DNA of 64,000 nucleotides, taken from positions 4,894 to 68,893 of the forward strand of contig JAEYZG010000039.1 in assembly GCA_023428135.1 (NCBI GenBank). The letters are read 5' to 3'. The stretch comes from Bacteroidota bacterium (GTDB taxonomy: Bacteria > Bacteroidota > Bacteroidia > Cytophagales > Cytophagaceae). The notes under the pieces were generated by a model. The model saw only the letters and a program-made list of their open reading frames with translations, made no database searches and was not told the origin of the DNA. This document shows positions 51,007-60,361 of this stretch, in pieces (the stretch's first letter is position 1; each line of letters begins with the position of its first letter). The position numbers were made by a program, and so were the translations under genes.

Positions 51007-51396
51007 TTAAAAGTCGATCAGATTGGTTGAACCTTCTCTTTCTCCGTGTCTTACTCTCTCTTTAGTCTTTACTTTACTCTTTTGTTCCTCGATATACTTC
51101 AGGTATTCCTGATAGTTAAAAGGCGAAAGCACTTGCTTTACACTCATATCTCTGTTTTGCGCTATCGCTTTAGCAAACTTTTCGTTGTCTTTGCCTCGAT
51201 TGAGTTGTTTTTCAGAAAAGTATTTATTAAAAATAAGGATGAGGGAATCTTTTTTCTGAGGAGCAAGCAGCATGCGGTCATTAAGCTCTTGTACAGTCTT
51301 TTCTGCTATTTTTTGGGGATCAAAATTATTTTGTGAAAATGACTGAATTGAAAGAAGCAACATAAGAAAGGTTGTTGCTATATGTAATATTCTCAT
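51007..51396 (-). CDS. Secreted helical protein, hypothetical
   Basis: The 129-residue protein has a signal peptide (MRILHIATTFLMLLLSIQSF, then SQ). It continues as a helical body: KIAEKTVQELNDRMLLAPQK and KYIEEQKSKVKTKERVRHGE. The shape resembles Spy/CpxP-like periplasmic helical proteins, but without their LTxxQ repeats. It precedes the haem-binding gene on the same strand and may share its transcript. Confidence 0.6.
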   Translation of the reverse strand: MRILHIATTFLMLLLSIQSFSQNNFDPQKIAEKTVQELNDRMLLAPQKKDSLILIFNKYFSEKQLNRGKDNEKFAKAIAQNRDMSVKQVLSPFNYQEYLKYIEEQKSKVKTKERVRHGEREGSTNLIDF

Positions 51397-51593
51397 GCGT
51401 AAATATATAATATTGGTTAGTTAAAGATAAAAATTTTTTGGTTGTAATTCTGAAGTCGACTGGTAAAATTAAAGTTTAGGTGTTGAAAAATGCAAATATG
51501 TATTTTACATTAGGCTACTGGAATCCTTGTGAAATAAGGGAAACCAAATTTGTTAGTACTATTGTTGAATATCAGTGGGTTAAATGTATTGAA

Positions 51594-52586
51594 ATGTATA
51601 TAAGTGTTTTAGATCAGTCACATATCCCTAAGGGGGGAACAGCAGAGCAGGCGCTTGCTGCTACAATAGAATTGGCAAAGCTTGCTGATAACTTAGGATA
51701 TCAAAGGTTTTGGGTTTCAGAACATCACAATATGTATTCTGTTGCAGGTTCATCGCCGGAAGTATTATTGGGTTATCTGGCAGCTCAGACGAAAAAAATC
51801 AGAATAGGGTCTGGTGGTGTTATGTTGCCTCATTACAGTGCATTAAAAGTGGCTGAAAATTTCAGAATACTGGAGGCTCTGGCTCCCGGTCGGATAGATC
51901 TGGGGGTAGGTCGGGCTCCCGGAGGAGACAGACTTACAGCTTCATTGCTTAATCCACATAATCATTTCAGTGAACAGGATTTTATAGAGCAGCTTCAGGA
52001 TCTGCAAGGTTATCTGAGTGATTCTCTTAAGTCTGAATCAGATAAGGGGAAGGTGTTGGCAACTCCCGTTGTTAAAGGCATTCCGGAGCAGTGGGTATTA
52101 AGTTCCAGTGGACAAAGCGGTCTGTTTGCTGCACATTTGGGAATGGCATTTGCTTTTGCTCATTTTATTAATCCTAACGGAGGAGCAAGGGCTGTAGAAG
52201 TTTACAGGAACTATTTTAAACCTTCCGAACAACTCAGAGTGCCAAGGGTACTTGTGGCCCTTTTTATGTTTTGCTCCGATTCGAAGGAAAGGAATGAACA
52301 AGTGAAAGCTGTTTTGAATTACAGATTCTTGCAGCTTGAAACAAAAGGCCGGTTTGATCCTGTTACCTTCGAAGAAATAAAGGATGTTAAATACAGTCCG
52401 GCTGAGGAGCAAAGGATTGCTTTTAACAGTCTACGCTTTGCAATAGGTACTCCGGAAGAGCTGAGGAAGCAGCTGACAATACTTGCCGATGAATATGATG
52501 TTAATGAGATTATGGCTGTAAATGCAGCATTTGATTTTGAGGACAGGCTAAAATCTTATGAGTTATTTGCCAGTGTTTTTAAGTAA
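51594..52586 (+). CDS. Luciferase-like flavin-dependent oxidoreductase (LLM class)
   Basis: I start at ATG 51594, giving a 330-residue protein beginning MYISVLDQSHIPKGGTAEQA, as in family members; the longer frame adds 38 residues without pattern. Motifs are RFWVSEHHNMYSVAGSSPEV, VMLPHYSALKVAENFRILEA, LAPGRIDLGVGRAPGGDRLT and WVLSSSGQSGLFAAHLGMAF. The family uses FMNH2 and O2 or acts as a flavin reductase. The N-terminal pattern fits the MsnO8/alkanal-monooxygenase-like subgroup. No partner is near. Confidence 0.85.
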   Translation: MYISVLDQSHIPKGGTAEQALAATIELAKLADNLGYQRFWVSEHHNMYSVAGSSPEVLLGYLAAQTKKIRIGSGGVMLPHYSALKVAENFRILEALAPGRIDLGVGRAPGGDRLTASLLNPHNHFSEQDFIEQLQDLQGYLSDSLKSESDKGKVLATPVVKGIPEQWVLSSSGQSGLFAAHLGMAFAFAHFINPNGGARAVEVYRNYFKPSEQLRVPRVLVALFMFCSDSKERNEQVKAVLNYRFLQLETKGRFDPVTFEEIKDVKYSPAEEQRIAFNSLRFAIGTPEELRKQLTILADEYDVNEIMAVNAAFDFEDRLKSYELFASVFK

Positions 52587-52695
52587 AATCTGTAATTTGA
52601 ATTGAGGTTTGAATTCATCAAATCTGGATCTTTTGCTGCAGACTTTGTCATAGCCGGTCTGTCTGGTATTCTTCCTTCTTCTGCTGATTGAAACT

Positions 52696-52728
52696 ATCCT
52701 TGCAAAAAGATGAATCTTTTGCAAGGAT
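52696..52728. terminator. Bidirectional terminator between LLM and cynS genes
   Basis: ATCCTTGCAAAA and TTTTGCAAGGAT form a perfect 12-bp stem around AGATGAATC, whose GAT/ATC can also pair. It serves both convergent genes. Confidence 0.75.
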
Positions 52729-52755
52729 AATAGTGTATGCATGTAATATATTTTA

Positions 52756-53199
52756 TTACCATTTCTTATATGGTAGAAACTTTCCGTTCATTGTCACGAC
52801 AACTCGGTTTCCTTTGGGGTCTTCTACTTTATCAACGTTCATTGTAAAATCAATAGCACTCATAATTCCGTCACCCATTTTTTCCTGAATTACTTCTTTA
52901 AGGGTAGGTCCATAAACAAAACAAATTTCAAAAAATCTGTATATAAGAGGATCTGTAGATATTTCCTGTCCAGATCCTTTGCTTGGGAATATTTGTAATG
53001 TTTGTACTACTTCAGAACTTAGATCCAGAAAAGTCCCCAGTTTCTCTGCTTCTGTTTTAGAAAGTGTGTTTTGGCCAAGACACGCAGATGTTGTAAAAAC
53101 TTCAGAAAGACCAATGCATTTGGATATTTCAGTCCATGTGGTTTTCTTCTTTGCTTTTGCTGCAATAATGGCTTCGGTCATTTCGATTTTGCTGATCAT
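52756..53199 (-). CDS. cynS: Cyanate hydratase (cyanase)
   Basis: A 147-residue enzyme with an N-terminal POU-like helical domain (about 1-85). The cyanase core carries DPLIYRFFEICFVYG (catalytic Arg and Glu) and GDGIMSAIDFTMNVDKVEDP (catalytic Ser). It converts cyanate and bicarbonate to ammonia and CO2 as a decamer. An AraC-type regulator lies 65 bases upstream on the same strand and may control it. No carbonic anhydrase or cyanate transporter is present, unlike the E. coli cynTSX arrangement. Confidence 0.95.
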   Translation of the reverse strand: MISKIEMTEAIIAAKAKKKTTWTEISKCIGLSEVFTTSACLGQNTLSKTEAEKLGTFLDLSSEVVQTLQIFPSKGSGQEISTDPLIYRFFEICFVYGPTLKEVIQEKMGDGIMSAIDFTMNVDKVEDPKGNRVVVTMNGKFLPYKKW

Positions 53200-53264
53200 A
53201 ATTAATTTAATAAAGGGTTATGGTATAATTTTAAAGTCTGCGTCAAAAGTCAAGCCAAGGAGTT

Positions 53265-54161
53265 TTAACTGATGCATTCTGAAAGTTGTACTATCCTGAA
53301 TTGCTCTGGAGTCATGTTAGTCAGCTTTCTGAATAATCTTATGAAATATGAGTTATCCGTATAATTGAGACTGGATGCAATTGAACTGATTGAATTGTCT
53401 GAATAAACCAAAAGCCGCTTGGCTTCAAGGATCAATCGTTCCTGTAATAAATCACCCGGAGTTTTATTAAGGGCTTTTTTACATAGCGTATTCAGCTGTT
53501 TAATGGAGATATTCATAATGCTTGCATATTCGGAAATTTGCTTATGCTCCTTATAATGCGCATCAATTAATGTCTCCAGCTTATGCAACTGATTCATCTG
53601 GTATTGCATAAGACCGGATGCTTGCTGATTTCCGGTATATTTTCTTTCCAGTTCGATCAGCAGCATCTTAAGATTAAGCCTGATAACATCATGGAATAAT
53701 TTTCTTTTGTTCAGATACTCATCATCAATCTTTTTAAATATGTTTGAAACCTGTTCAATATCCTCTTCTTTAATCTCCATGCAGGGAGAATTGATATGAG
53801 TATAGAAGAATGGCAGTGTTAAAAGTTTATTGTAATTGAAGTCCAACAGAAAGTATTCTTTGGTAAAGAATAAAATGTATCCATTAATGTCAGAAGATAA
53901 ATTCCAGTGATGTACTTGTCCGGGAGATAATAAGAATAAGCTGCCCGCTTTGACTTTATAATTTTTAAAATCAATGCTATGCGTTCCTGATCCCATTGTT
54001 ATGAAAAGTAAAATAAAGAAATCATGTCCATGAGGCCTGTCCAGAAACAAATTGTCTTTTAGATGCTTGTCCAAGTTTCTGATGTAGAAACTATTACCAC
54101 AATGCTGACAATGATTGTAATCTTCAAAATTACTGATCGTTAATACTGGCAGATCTTTCAT
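53265..54161 (-). CDS. AraC-family transcriptional regulator
   Basis: 298 residues. The N-terminal cupin-like sensing domain has an unusual CQHCGNSFYIRNLDKHLKDN opening. The C-terminal double HTH (about 195-298) has ISEYASIMNISIKQLNTLCK and ISSIASSLNYTDNSYFIRLF RKLTNMTPEQF. It sits directly upstream of cynS on the same strand with 65 bases between, so co-transcription is possible. The inducer is unknown; a CxxC near the N-terminus could bind a metal. Confidence 0.85.
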   Translation of the reverse strand: MKDLPVLTISNFEDYNHCQHCGNSFYIRNLDKHLKDNLFLDRPHGHDFFILLFITMGSGTHSIDFKNYKVKAGSLFLLSPGQVHHWNLSSDINGYILFFTKEYFLLDFNYNKLLTLPFFYTHINSPCMEIKEEDIEQVSNIFKKIDDEYLNKRKLFHDVIRLNLKMLLIELERKYTGNQQASGLMQYQMNQLHKLETLIDAHYKEHKQISEYASIMNISIKQLNTLCKKALNKTPGDLLQERLILEAKRLLVYSDNSISSIASSLNYTDNSYFIRLFRKLTNMTPEQFRIVQLSECIS

Positions 54162-54370
54162 ATGATTTCTTTGATTAAAGGTAAAGGATAATTAAAGGAA
54201 GTTACAGGACAAAAAATCCCTTATGTAGGATAAAAATAACTTTTTTAGTTTTTGGTCAAAATTTTAAGGGTATTTATGGTGTTTTTATGTAAAATAAAGA
54301 TGTTTTGGTGTTGAAAGTGATGATGTTTTTTGTGTTTAATAGTTTTTTTTGGGGTGTTGTTGTCTTTTTT

Positions 54371-54871
54371 TTAAGGAATGTTGATGTTAGGTTTTAGAAC
54401 TTGGATTCCCATATATATGGCGGCAAAAATCCCAGCAAAAAGTAAGAGTGTAGCAATAATCAATGTGAAGGAAACGGGAAACTTGTCTTCATCCGGAAGG
54501 AGGCCCTTATTCATCATATCTTCTCTTTCAATACGGATCTGTTTCATAAACCTTACCTGATAAGCGATTCCAATGACTAGCATTAAGATGCCAAGTATAA
54601 CAAGGATGAATCCTAATGTTTTAGGCATCAGTGATCTCCAATGTTTATGGAATTCCTCCTTTAGGTGCCAGAAAATCTGGAAAATTGTGAATCCGAAACT
54701 TATCAGAGACAGGGAAGTTCGGATAACAGCCATTAATGTTCTGTCTGCGCTCAGACGTGTTCTCTGAAAAGCTAATCCTGTGCGCTGAGATGCAAAAAGA
54801 AATGAAGCATGTACAGGATTTTTAGTAAGAAGTTTGTTAAAGGAAAGTTGGGGTTTATCGTCGTCTTGCAT
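54371..54871 (-). CDS. DUF202 family membrane protein
   Basis: 166 residues. The DUF202 signature ASQRTGLAFQRTRLSADRTL, then MAVIRTSLSLISFGFTIFQI, is at about 27-66, followed by two more membrane helices (about 83-105 and 135-158). Such small three-helix proteins (YidH/YidG-like) have unknown function. It is monocistronic. Confidence 0.8.
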   Translation of the reverse strand: MQDDDKPQLSFNKLLTKNPVHASFLFASQRTGLAFQRTRLSADRTLMAVIRTSLSLISFGFTIFQIFWHLKEEFHKHWRSLMPKTLGFILVILGILMLVIGIAYQVRFMKQIRIEREDMMNKGLLPDEDKFPVSFTLIIATLLLFAGIFAAIYMGIQVLKPNINIP

Positions 54872-55091
54872 AATATCCCTATAGTTTCATTGACTTCATT
54901 AGTTTGGATATAAACTGTTCGTTTGTTGGAATGTTTTTATCCCATAAAAGAGTATATCAAAGGGAAGGGCCAATAATGTAGAGTTATATTAGTTGAAATG
55001 AACTTAATGTTTATTAACCCAGATTTATTTAAATATCACAATGGTAGAAATTTTTAGCAGGAAATACTTAAAAAAAAATAAGAAAGAAATA

Positions 55092-55138
55092 TGCCTTCCC
55101 AGAGTCTAAATTTTATAAAATGAAACTTTGGGAAGGCA
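55092..55138 (-). terminator. Hairpin after the mechanosensitive channel gene
   Basis: TGCCTTCCCAGAGT pairs with ACTTTGGGAAGGCA (14 bp, one mismatch) around a 19-base AT-rich loop, 32 bases past the channel stop on the minus strand. Confidence 0.65.
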
Positions 55139-55169
55139 AGTTTATAGGAAAAGATTTCTCGAAATATTA

Positions 55170-57614
55170 TTATCCTTTTATTGAAATATTACTTTCTCCA
55201 AGCTCTTTATATAAATGATAGATGGTATTACTTTTTGCTTCCTCTGCCTTGTAAACATCTTTACACCAGAAATGTATCTTTAATTCGAAGGCATCTTTTT
55301 TAAGAGCCACAAATTCGATTTCTGGTATTGAGTTAGCTTTTACATAGGACGAAGAGGATATGGTTGTTTTAATGATATTGGTGATTTTTTCAATATCCTG
55401 ATTACCATTTACAGTCATTGAAATAGAGAGTCTTTGCTGTGTATTGCTTAAAGTCCAGTTAGTAATGTGTTGAGATAAAATATCACCGTTAGGAATAATC
55501 ACTTCGGCGCCATCGCCTGTTAATAGCGTGCTTGAACGAATCCCGATCTCTCTGACTTTTCCTGTTTTGTCTCCGATTTCTATAGAGTCACCAACCTGAA
55601 GAGGTCTGTCAAAAATTAGAATTATACCAGATACAAAGTTTGTAACGATATTCTGCAAGCCAAGTCCGATACCTACACCAAGAGCTCCTAATACAATGGT
55701 GATTTTATCAACAGGGAGTCCTGATGCTGTTACAGCAAGCAAATAACCCGCGCAAAGAACCACGAGTCTTGCTATGAGCATTCTTGAGCGTTGATTTTTG
55801 TTCTGAATATCTTCATTGCCTGTATCTCCGAAGAAATATCCAACATATTTCTGCAGCAGGTGAGCTACCCAGATAATGAGGAAAAATAATACTACGCCCC
55901 CTAATGTGAAGCTGGCGCTGCCAATAGCGCGTTGTTTAGTCATTAAAATAGCAACGGCATCTTTGGTAGTATTGTAAATATTCAGGTTAGTAGTAAATAC
56001 AATTACCCATAACAGGACAACTGTAAACATTACAAGTCCCTGAAAGTCTTTTATGACTGCATGAAAATCAAAATTAGTTTTAAAGCCTTGTTTGATTCTG
56101 CTTGTTTCGATTTGAAGCAGTATTGCCTCAATAAAGATCTTGCTGAATATAGCAAGACCTATTGCTTGTGTAAAGGAAAATATTGCTGTGTTTCCAAGAA
56201 TTTGAGACAAAGAGAATCTTCCAAACACATTGAACAGGATTGCAAGGATGTTCATGATATTATGCAGAATAATGACAAACTTCAGGAATCCGCGCAACTG
56301 CAAATGATCTTTTAATCCTCTCAGAAACAAAGATCCGAATATAACAGAAAGTATATTGAGCAAAATAAGGCCGAACCTCTGGATAAGGCCAGGAAGCAAT
56401 ATATATTGGGTAAATGAAAAACATATGTAAAGGACTATCATTGTAAGCCAATAAATAAAGAGGTTTCTTGGCCACTTTTTATAGCAGATAAATGTAAGGG
56501 TCAGGATTAACAAAAACTGCATCGATTCTATATAAACAGAAGGTGCATCCAGATCAAAAAATGGAGCTAATGTAAATATGAGAACAAAGGATGATGCAAT
56601 AAAATGAGGATAGAGGTATTCAATCTCCAGATATTGGACTTTGTCCAATGAGTCTGATGTTTTTAACCTGTAAATATTTCTGTAAAGCCATATTCCAAAA
56701 ATGAGACCGATGACAATCAGAAATAGTCTGTTGTTAAGGCTGTCTTTGAAATAATAATTAAGTGCTTTTCTTTCACCAATACGAGCTTTTTCATAAGATT
56801 GCCGTACCTGATTTAATGATTGATGCGGCAATGGTTCCCAAATGTAATTAAATTCCTTGTTGAATACTCTGGAGAAAGAGGTAAGCAGGAGATTGTTAAC
56901 TTTTTCAAGCAAGGTAGATGTAATTACAGCATTGGCTGAATTATGTGTCTGGAGTAAATTAATGAGTGTAATACTTTCTTTTAATCTGGAAGTACCGTCG
57001 CGCCAAGCCTCCCGCATTTCCTTGAGCTGTGGAGCAAAAAGTTTTCTGTTAACAGAATCACGTATGAGGCTTCTGATGACTGTATCTTTCATCATTAACT
57101 TCAACTCATTTTTTAAACTATTAAGAGTAGCTTCTGCACTGTCAAGTAGGTGACTCTGTTTTTCTATATCTTTATGAATGTCATTTAATAAACTTCGGAA
57201 CATCTGAAGGTTTCTAAGTCCCAGAGCCTGACTGTTGTTTAGGATATTTTCTTTTAAAACAAGTAATGCAGAGTCACTATCCGCAAGTTTTTCCTGGATA
57301 CTACGAATGCCAGGGCCCAGATCACTTTTGTTTTTAATCAAAGAAAGGATAGCATGATTTTTCTCTATGCGAATCTGATAGTCACTACTCGTAAGTTTTG
57401 CAGAGTCTGAGAAAATAGCAGCCAGGTCAGAGTTCTTTCGGAATCCTCTTTCTCTTTTTTTAGAAAGAGTGTCTTGTTGTGTTTTTAAGGTATCCTGCCG
57501 AGTTGTTAAAGTGTCGGAATGGGCTCTGAGACTTTCTTGACTGAAGGATTGAATGATGAATAGAAAACAGAAACTGAAAATAAGAGAGGCGGAAATAATT
57601 CTTTGCATGTTCAT
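55170..57614 (-). CDS. MscS-family mechanosensitive ion channel, large periplasmic N-terminus
   Basis: The 814-residue protein has a signal peptide (IISASLIFSFCFLFIIQSFS). A periplasmic coiled-coil domain follows to about residue 280 (IEKNHAILSLIKNKSDLGPG). Next come about eight to ten membrane helices. The MscS core at about 625-800 has LGVGIGLGLQNIVTNFVSGI in the pore helix, then IIFDRPLQVGDSIEIGDKTG, KVREIGIRSSTLL and VIIPNGDILSQHITNWTLSN. It resembles the MscK/MscM subgroup and should release solutes during hypo-osmotic shock. It is monocistronic. Confidence 0.9.
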   Translation of the reverse strand: MNMQRIISASLIFSFCFLFIIQSFSQESLRAHSDTLTTRQDTLKTQQDTLSKKRERGFRKNSDLAAIFSDSAKLTSSDYQIRIEKNHAILSLIKNKSDLGPGIRSIQEKLADSDSALLVLKENILNNSQALGLRNLQMFRSLLNDIHKDIEKQSHLLDSAEATLNSLKNELKLMMKDTVIRSLIRDSVNRKLFAPQLKEMREAWRDGTSRLKESITLINLLQTHNSANAVITSTLLEKVNNLLLTSFSRVFNKEFNYIWEPLPHQSLNQVRQSYEKARIGERKALNYYFKDSLNNRLFLIVIGLIFGIWLYRNIYRLKTSDSLDKVQYLEIEYLYPHFIASSFVLIFTLAPFFDLDAPSVYIESMQFLLILTLTFICYKKWPRNLFIYWLTMIVLYICFSFTQYILLPGLIQRFGLILLNILSVIFGSLFLRGLKDHLQLRGFLKFVIILHNIMNILAILFNVFGRFSLSQILGNTAIFSFTQAIGLAIFSKIFIEAILLQIETSRIKQGFKTNFDFHAVIKDFQGLVMFTVVLLWVIVFTTNLNIYNTTKDAVAILMTKQRAIGSASFTLGGVVLFFLIIWVAHLLQKYVGYFFGDTGNEDIQNKNQRSRMLIARLVVLCAGYLLAVTASGLPVDKITIVLGALGVGIGLGLQNIVTNFVSGIILIFDRPLQVGDSIEIGDKTGKVREIGIRSSTLLTGDGAEVIIPNGDILSQHITNWTLSNTQQRLSISMTVNGNQDIEKITNIIKTTISSSSYVKANSIPEIEFVALKKDAFELKIHFWCKDVYKAEEAKSNTIYHLYKELGESNISIKG

Positions 57615-57984
57615 AGTAGTTGTAAAGTAAAAATAAACAAGTAGGCAGGGATTTCAAAAGGGGGCAGAGTGGGTTCAGGAAAGAAAATCTTTTAATAGTA
57701 ATGAAGTTTTTTATATTCAGGTTTTTAGGAAATTTCGTTTAGTTCGGAAATTTTTGAAGATTAAAAGCTTAATTATTTATAAGTTACGAATTGATTTGTA
57801 AGTATTTGATTATCATTGTTAAAAACAATTTAGTCGAGAATTCATTTCTATTTGAGAAACTTTGTAATGAATGTTCTTTTACAAGAAATAATAAACAATT
57901 ATTAGACAGGTGTCTATTATACATGAAAGGTTTTGAATAATTAATAATCTTTTTATAGATTCATTTTTACAGATCTAAACCATT
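57615..57984. other. Intergenic stretch with a TetR-type operator candidate
   Basis: No gene is supported. At 57903-57916 TAGACA-GG-TGTCTA is a perfect palindrome, the half-site style often bound by TetR-type repressors. It is about 70 bases upstream of the tautomerase gene. A TetR-like gene exists nearby only as a pseudogene (59774). Confidence 0.4.
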
Positions 57985-58188
57985 ATGCCATACGTCAATA
58001 TAAAAATTACCGATGAAAATGTGACATCGCAGCAGAAAGCTGAATTAATCGAAGGTGTTACCGAGCTACTAAAGATAGTTCTTAATAAAAATCCTGAAAC
58101 AACAGTTGTAGTCATTGATGAAGTATCGACTGATAACTGGGGGATAGGTGGTCAGCAGGTTACGGAGAGACGTAAAAAAGGAAAATAA
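57985..58188 (+). CDS. 4-oxalocrotonate tautomerase family protein
   Basis: A 67-residue protein beginning MPYVNIKITDENVTSQQKAE; Pro2 becomes the catalytic N-terminal proline after Met removal. VVVIDEVSTDNWGIGGQQVT matches the tautomerase core. It is the first of four close plus-strand genes (57985-59533). The substrate is unknown. Confidence 0.85.
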   Translation: MPYVNIKITDENVTSQQKAELIEGVTELLKIVLNKNPETTVVVIDEVSTDNWGIGGQQVTERRKKGK

Positions 58189-58206
58189 AATTTTAGAATA
58201 ATCAAA

Positions 58207-58671
58207 ATGAATATGAAAGGTTCCGAATGTCAAATGCTCATCAGAAAGCCTGCCGAAAAGGTTTTTGAAGCCTTTATAGATCCTGAGATTACAAAGAATT
58301 TCTGGTTCACTTATGGAAGTGACAAGCTGGAGGTTGGTAAGAAAGTAGTCTGGAAATGGGAAATGTATGACGTTTCCACAACAGTGATTGCTAAAGAGAT
58401 TATACCTGGAAAGAAGATCGTTATCGAATGGGATGAGCCTTCCACAACTGTAGATTTTGATTTTAAAACCCTGAGCGATGGTTCTACTTATGTTACGATT
58501 AAGCACTTTGGGTTTAATCAAACAGGAGATGAGTTGCTTGAAGCAATTAAAGATTCCACAGGAGGTTTTACAACAGTACTGGATGGTCTGAAAGCTTATC
58601 TTGAGCTTAATATCAAGCTTAATCTGATAGCTGATAAGTTTCCGGCTGAGGTGATGAATCACGGTAAATAA
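58207..58671 (+). CDS. SRPBCC/AHSA1-domain protein
   Basis: A 154-residue protein with the AHSA1 core: IRKPAEKVFEAFIDPEITKN, FWFTYGSDKLEVGKKVVWKW, IVIEWDEPSTTVDFDFKTLS and a final helix STGGFTTVLDGLKAYLELNI. It is 18 bases after the tautomerase, so probably in one operon. The third AHSA1-type gene of this window. Confidence 0.8.
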   Translation: MNMKGSECQMLIRKPAEKVFEAFIDPEITKNFWFTYGSDKLEVGKKVVWKWEMYDVSTTVIAKEIIPGKKIVIEWDEPSTTVDFDFKTLSDGSTYVTIKHFGFNQTGDELLEAIKDSTGGFTTVLDGLKAYLELNIKLNLIADKFPAEVMNHGK

Positions 58672-58682
58672 ATCTGAAATAG

Positions 58683-59060
58683 ATGGAGGCACATAAGTTC
58701 ACAACTGTTGATGAATACATAGGTACATTTCCTCAGGAAATAAGACCTATACTTGAAAAAATCAGGCATACCATTAGCAAAGCTGCTCCCAAAGCAGAAG
58801 AGGTGATCAGTTATAATATGCCTGCATTTAAATTGAACGGAATGCTGGTTTACTACGCTGGTTATAAGAAGCACATCGGCTTTTATCCAACAAACTCTGG
58901 TATTGCAGAGTTTGCTGATGAATTAACAGAGTATAAAACCTCAAAAGGTGCAATACAATTCCCTTTAGATAAGCCTTTACCTATTGGATTGATCACAAAG
59001 ATTGTCAAGTTCAGAGTAATGGAGAATAATGAAAAAGCATTTGCAAAGAAGAAAAAGTAA
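58683..59060 (+). CDS. DUF1801/YdhG-like protein
   Basis: A 125-residue protein: TVDEYIGTFPQEIRPILEKI, KAAPKAEEVISYNMPAFKLN and YYAGYKKHIGFYPTNSGIAE, the DUF1801 pattern (frataxin-like fold in the YdhG group). It ends in a Lys-rich tail. It starts 11 bases after the AHSA1 gene, continuing the operon. A role in iron handling is reported for relatives only; it is not shown here. Confidence 0.85.
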   Translation: MEAHKFTTVDEYIGTFPQEIRPILEKIRHTISKAAPKAEEVISYNMPAFKLNGMLVYYAGYKKHIGFYPTNSGIAEFADELTEYKTSKGAIQFPLDKPLPIGLITKIVKFRVMENNEKAFAKKKK

Positions 59061-59071
59061 TTCAGAAGATA

Positions 59072-59533
59072 ATGAATAAAGTTCTTCATTTTTTTGCAAT
59101 CTTTACTTTTTTTATATGTTGCTCCAGACCTGCTGAGGAAAGGAAATCAGAATATGATTTGTTAATAGGAAAATGGAGGGCTGATAGTATCGTTTTTACA
59201 GGGATTTGTTCTTTGTTTGAAACTTCTTTTTCTGAAGGTCAATCAGTCGATAAAAGGTTTTTGAATAAACAATTTACGATTGCTTTAATGCCTGATTCAA
59301 CTTTTATTTTAGATAATAGGCAAGAGGATAATTTTAGTGGTAAATATAGAGTACATAGGGACACGATATTTTTAAAAGATCAGGATATTCCTTATCCATA
59401 TTTTATAATTGATAGTTTAGTAAATAATAACCTCTATCTGCAACTTAATTATGCAATGTTTTATACTGTAGAAAATGATTCAATTTCTATTGTACGAGGT
59501 CCTCATGTGAAAATAGTTATGAAAAAGGAATAG
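59072..59533 (+). CDS. Lipocalin-like lipoprotein, hypothetical
   Basis: 153 residues. A lipoprotein signal (VLHFFAIFTFFICCSRPAEE, lipid-anchored Cys at about 17-18) is followed by LLIGKWRADSIVF, which opens a lipocalin-like beta barrel, and later by SGKYRVHRDTIFLKDQDIPY. It is the last gene of the 57985-59533 run, 11 bases after the DUF1801 gene. Specific family unknown. Confidence 0.6.
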   Translation: MNKVLHFFAIFTFFICCSRPAEERKSEYDLLIGKWRADSIVFTGICSLFETSFSEGQSVDKRFLNKQFTIALMPDSTFILDNRQEDNFSGKYRVHRDTIFLKDQDIPYPYFIIDSLVNNNLYLQLNYAMFYTVENDSISIVRGPHVKIVMKKE

Positions 59534-59773
59534 GCCTTAGTTCTTATTTTTTGTTATAAATTTTCCTTTTCTCTTACTGATAGCTTATAAAAACATTCTA
59601 ATATTTAGTTTATGCATTAGAATTCTAGGTTGTCCTAATTTTCTTCAAAATTCCTTCAGAATTATAATTGTCTATTCCGGTAATTATCCTAAAAAGTAAT
59701 TCATACGGAGCAGTTTTATGGAAAATTTAGTTGTGTATTTGACTTATTTAGTCAGAAAGTCAAAAAAAATAAA

Positions 59774-60313
59774 ATGGTCGAAGCTTCCTCAAATACTAAT
59801 AATGTTAAAATTAATTCAATTCTGGATGCTGCTATAAACGCTTTGGTTATATGAATTTGCAAAGACAACCATGGTAGAAATTGCTTCGGTTGTAGGATTG
59901 TCCAAGGCTTCGCTAAAAAGAGAGAGGATGGATTTCTTAGCGATATCAAAAAGAAAATTATTGATAATAAAGGCACAGCAAAAAATAAGCTTGTTCAATA
60001 TGCGAATAAAAGGCATGAATATTTTTTGAATGTGATTGTGAATCTTGAAAAAATTAAAATGACCCTGGAGACTGTAAAACCTCAGTTAGAGATCTCCTGA
60101 ATAATTTTTCAAAGAAGTAGCATTGGTTTCTGAAATTCCGAGTGAAGGGGTAAACAAAATGGCTTTAGGGGTATTGATGTCTCTGAACATGCTGATTTGT
60201 TTATCTCAGCAATGAATGGTTTGAGAAGCATTACAATTAAAGACAAAGATTCTTATCAGCTTGAGCAAGGCGATCTGGATTTAATTGAAAAGCGAATCAA
60301 GAACCTGAATTAA
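59774..60313 (+). pseudogene. TetR-family regulator pseudogene
   Basis: From ATG 59774 the frame reads EASSNTNNVKINSILDAAIN A and breaks. EFAKTTMVEIASVVGLSKAS L (the TetR HTH) follows in another frame and ends at a small deletion. It then reads DGFLSDIKKKIIDNKGTAKN, KLVQYANKRHEYFLNVIVNL and EKIKMTLETVKPQLEIS*, shifts again to EVALVSEIPSEGVNKMALG, and ends HADLFISAMNGLRSITIKDK ... LIEKRIKNLN at 60313. At least four lesions mean it is dead. It sits right before a TolC gene, where such regulators usually control efflux operons. Confidence 0.7.
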
Positions 60314-60361
60314 TTTTTTAATACAGGAATACTTAAAAACCAATAAAGATTATAGAAAGCA

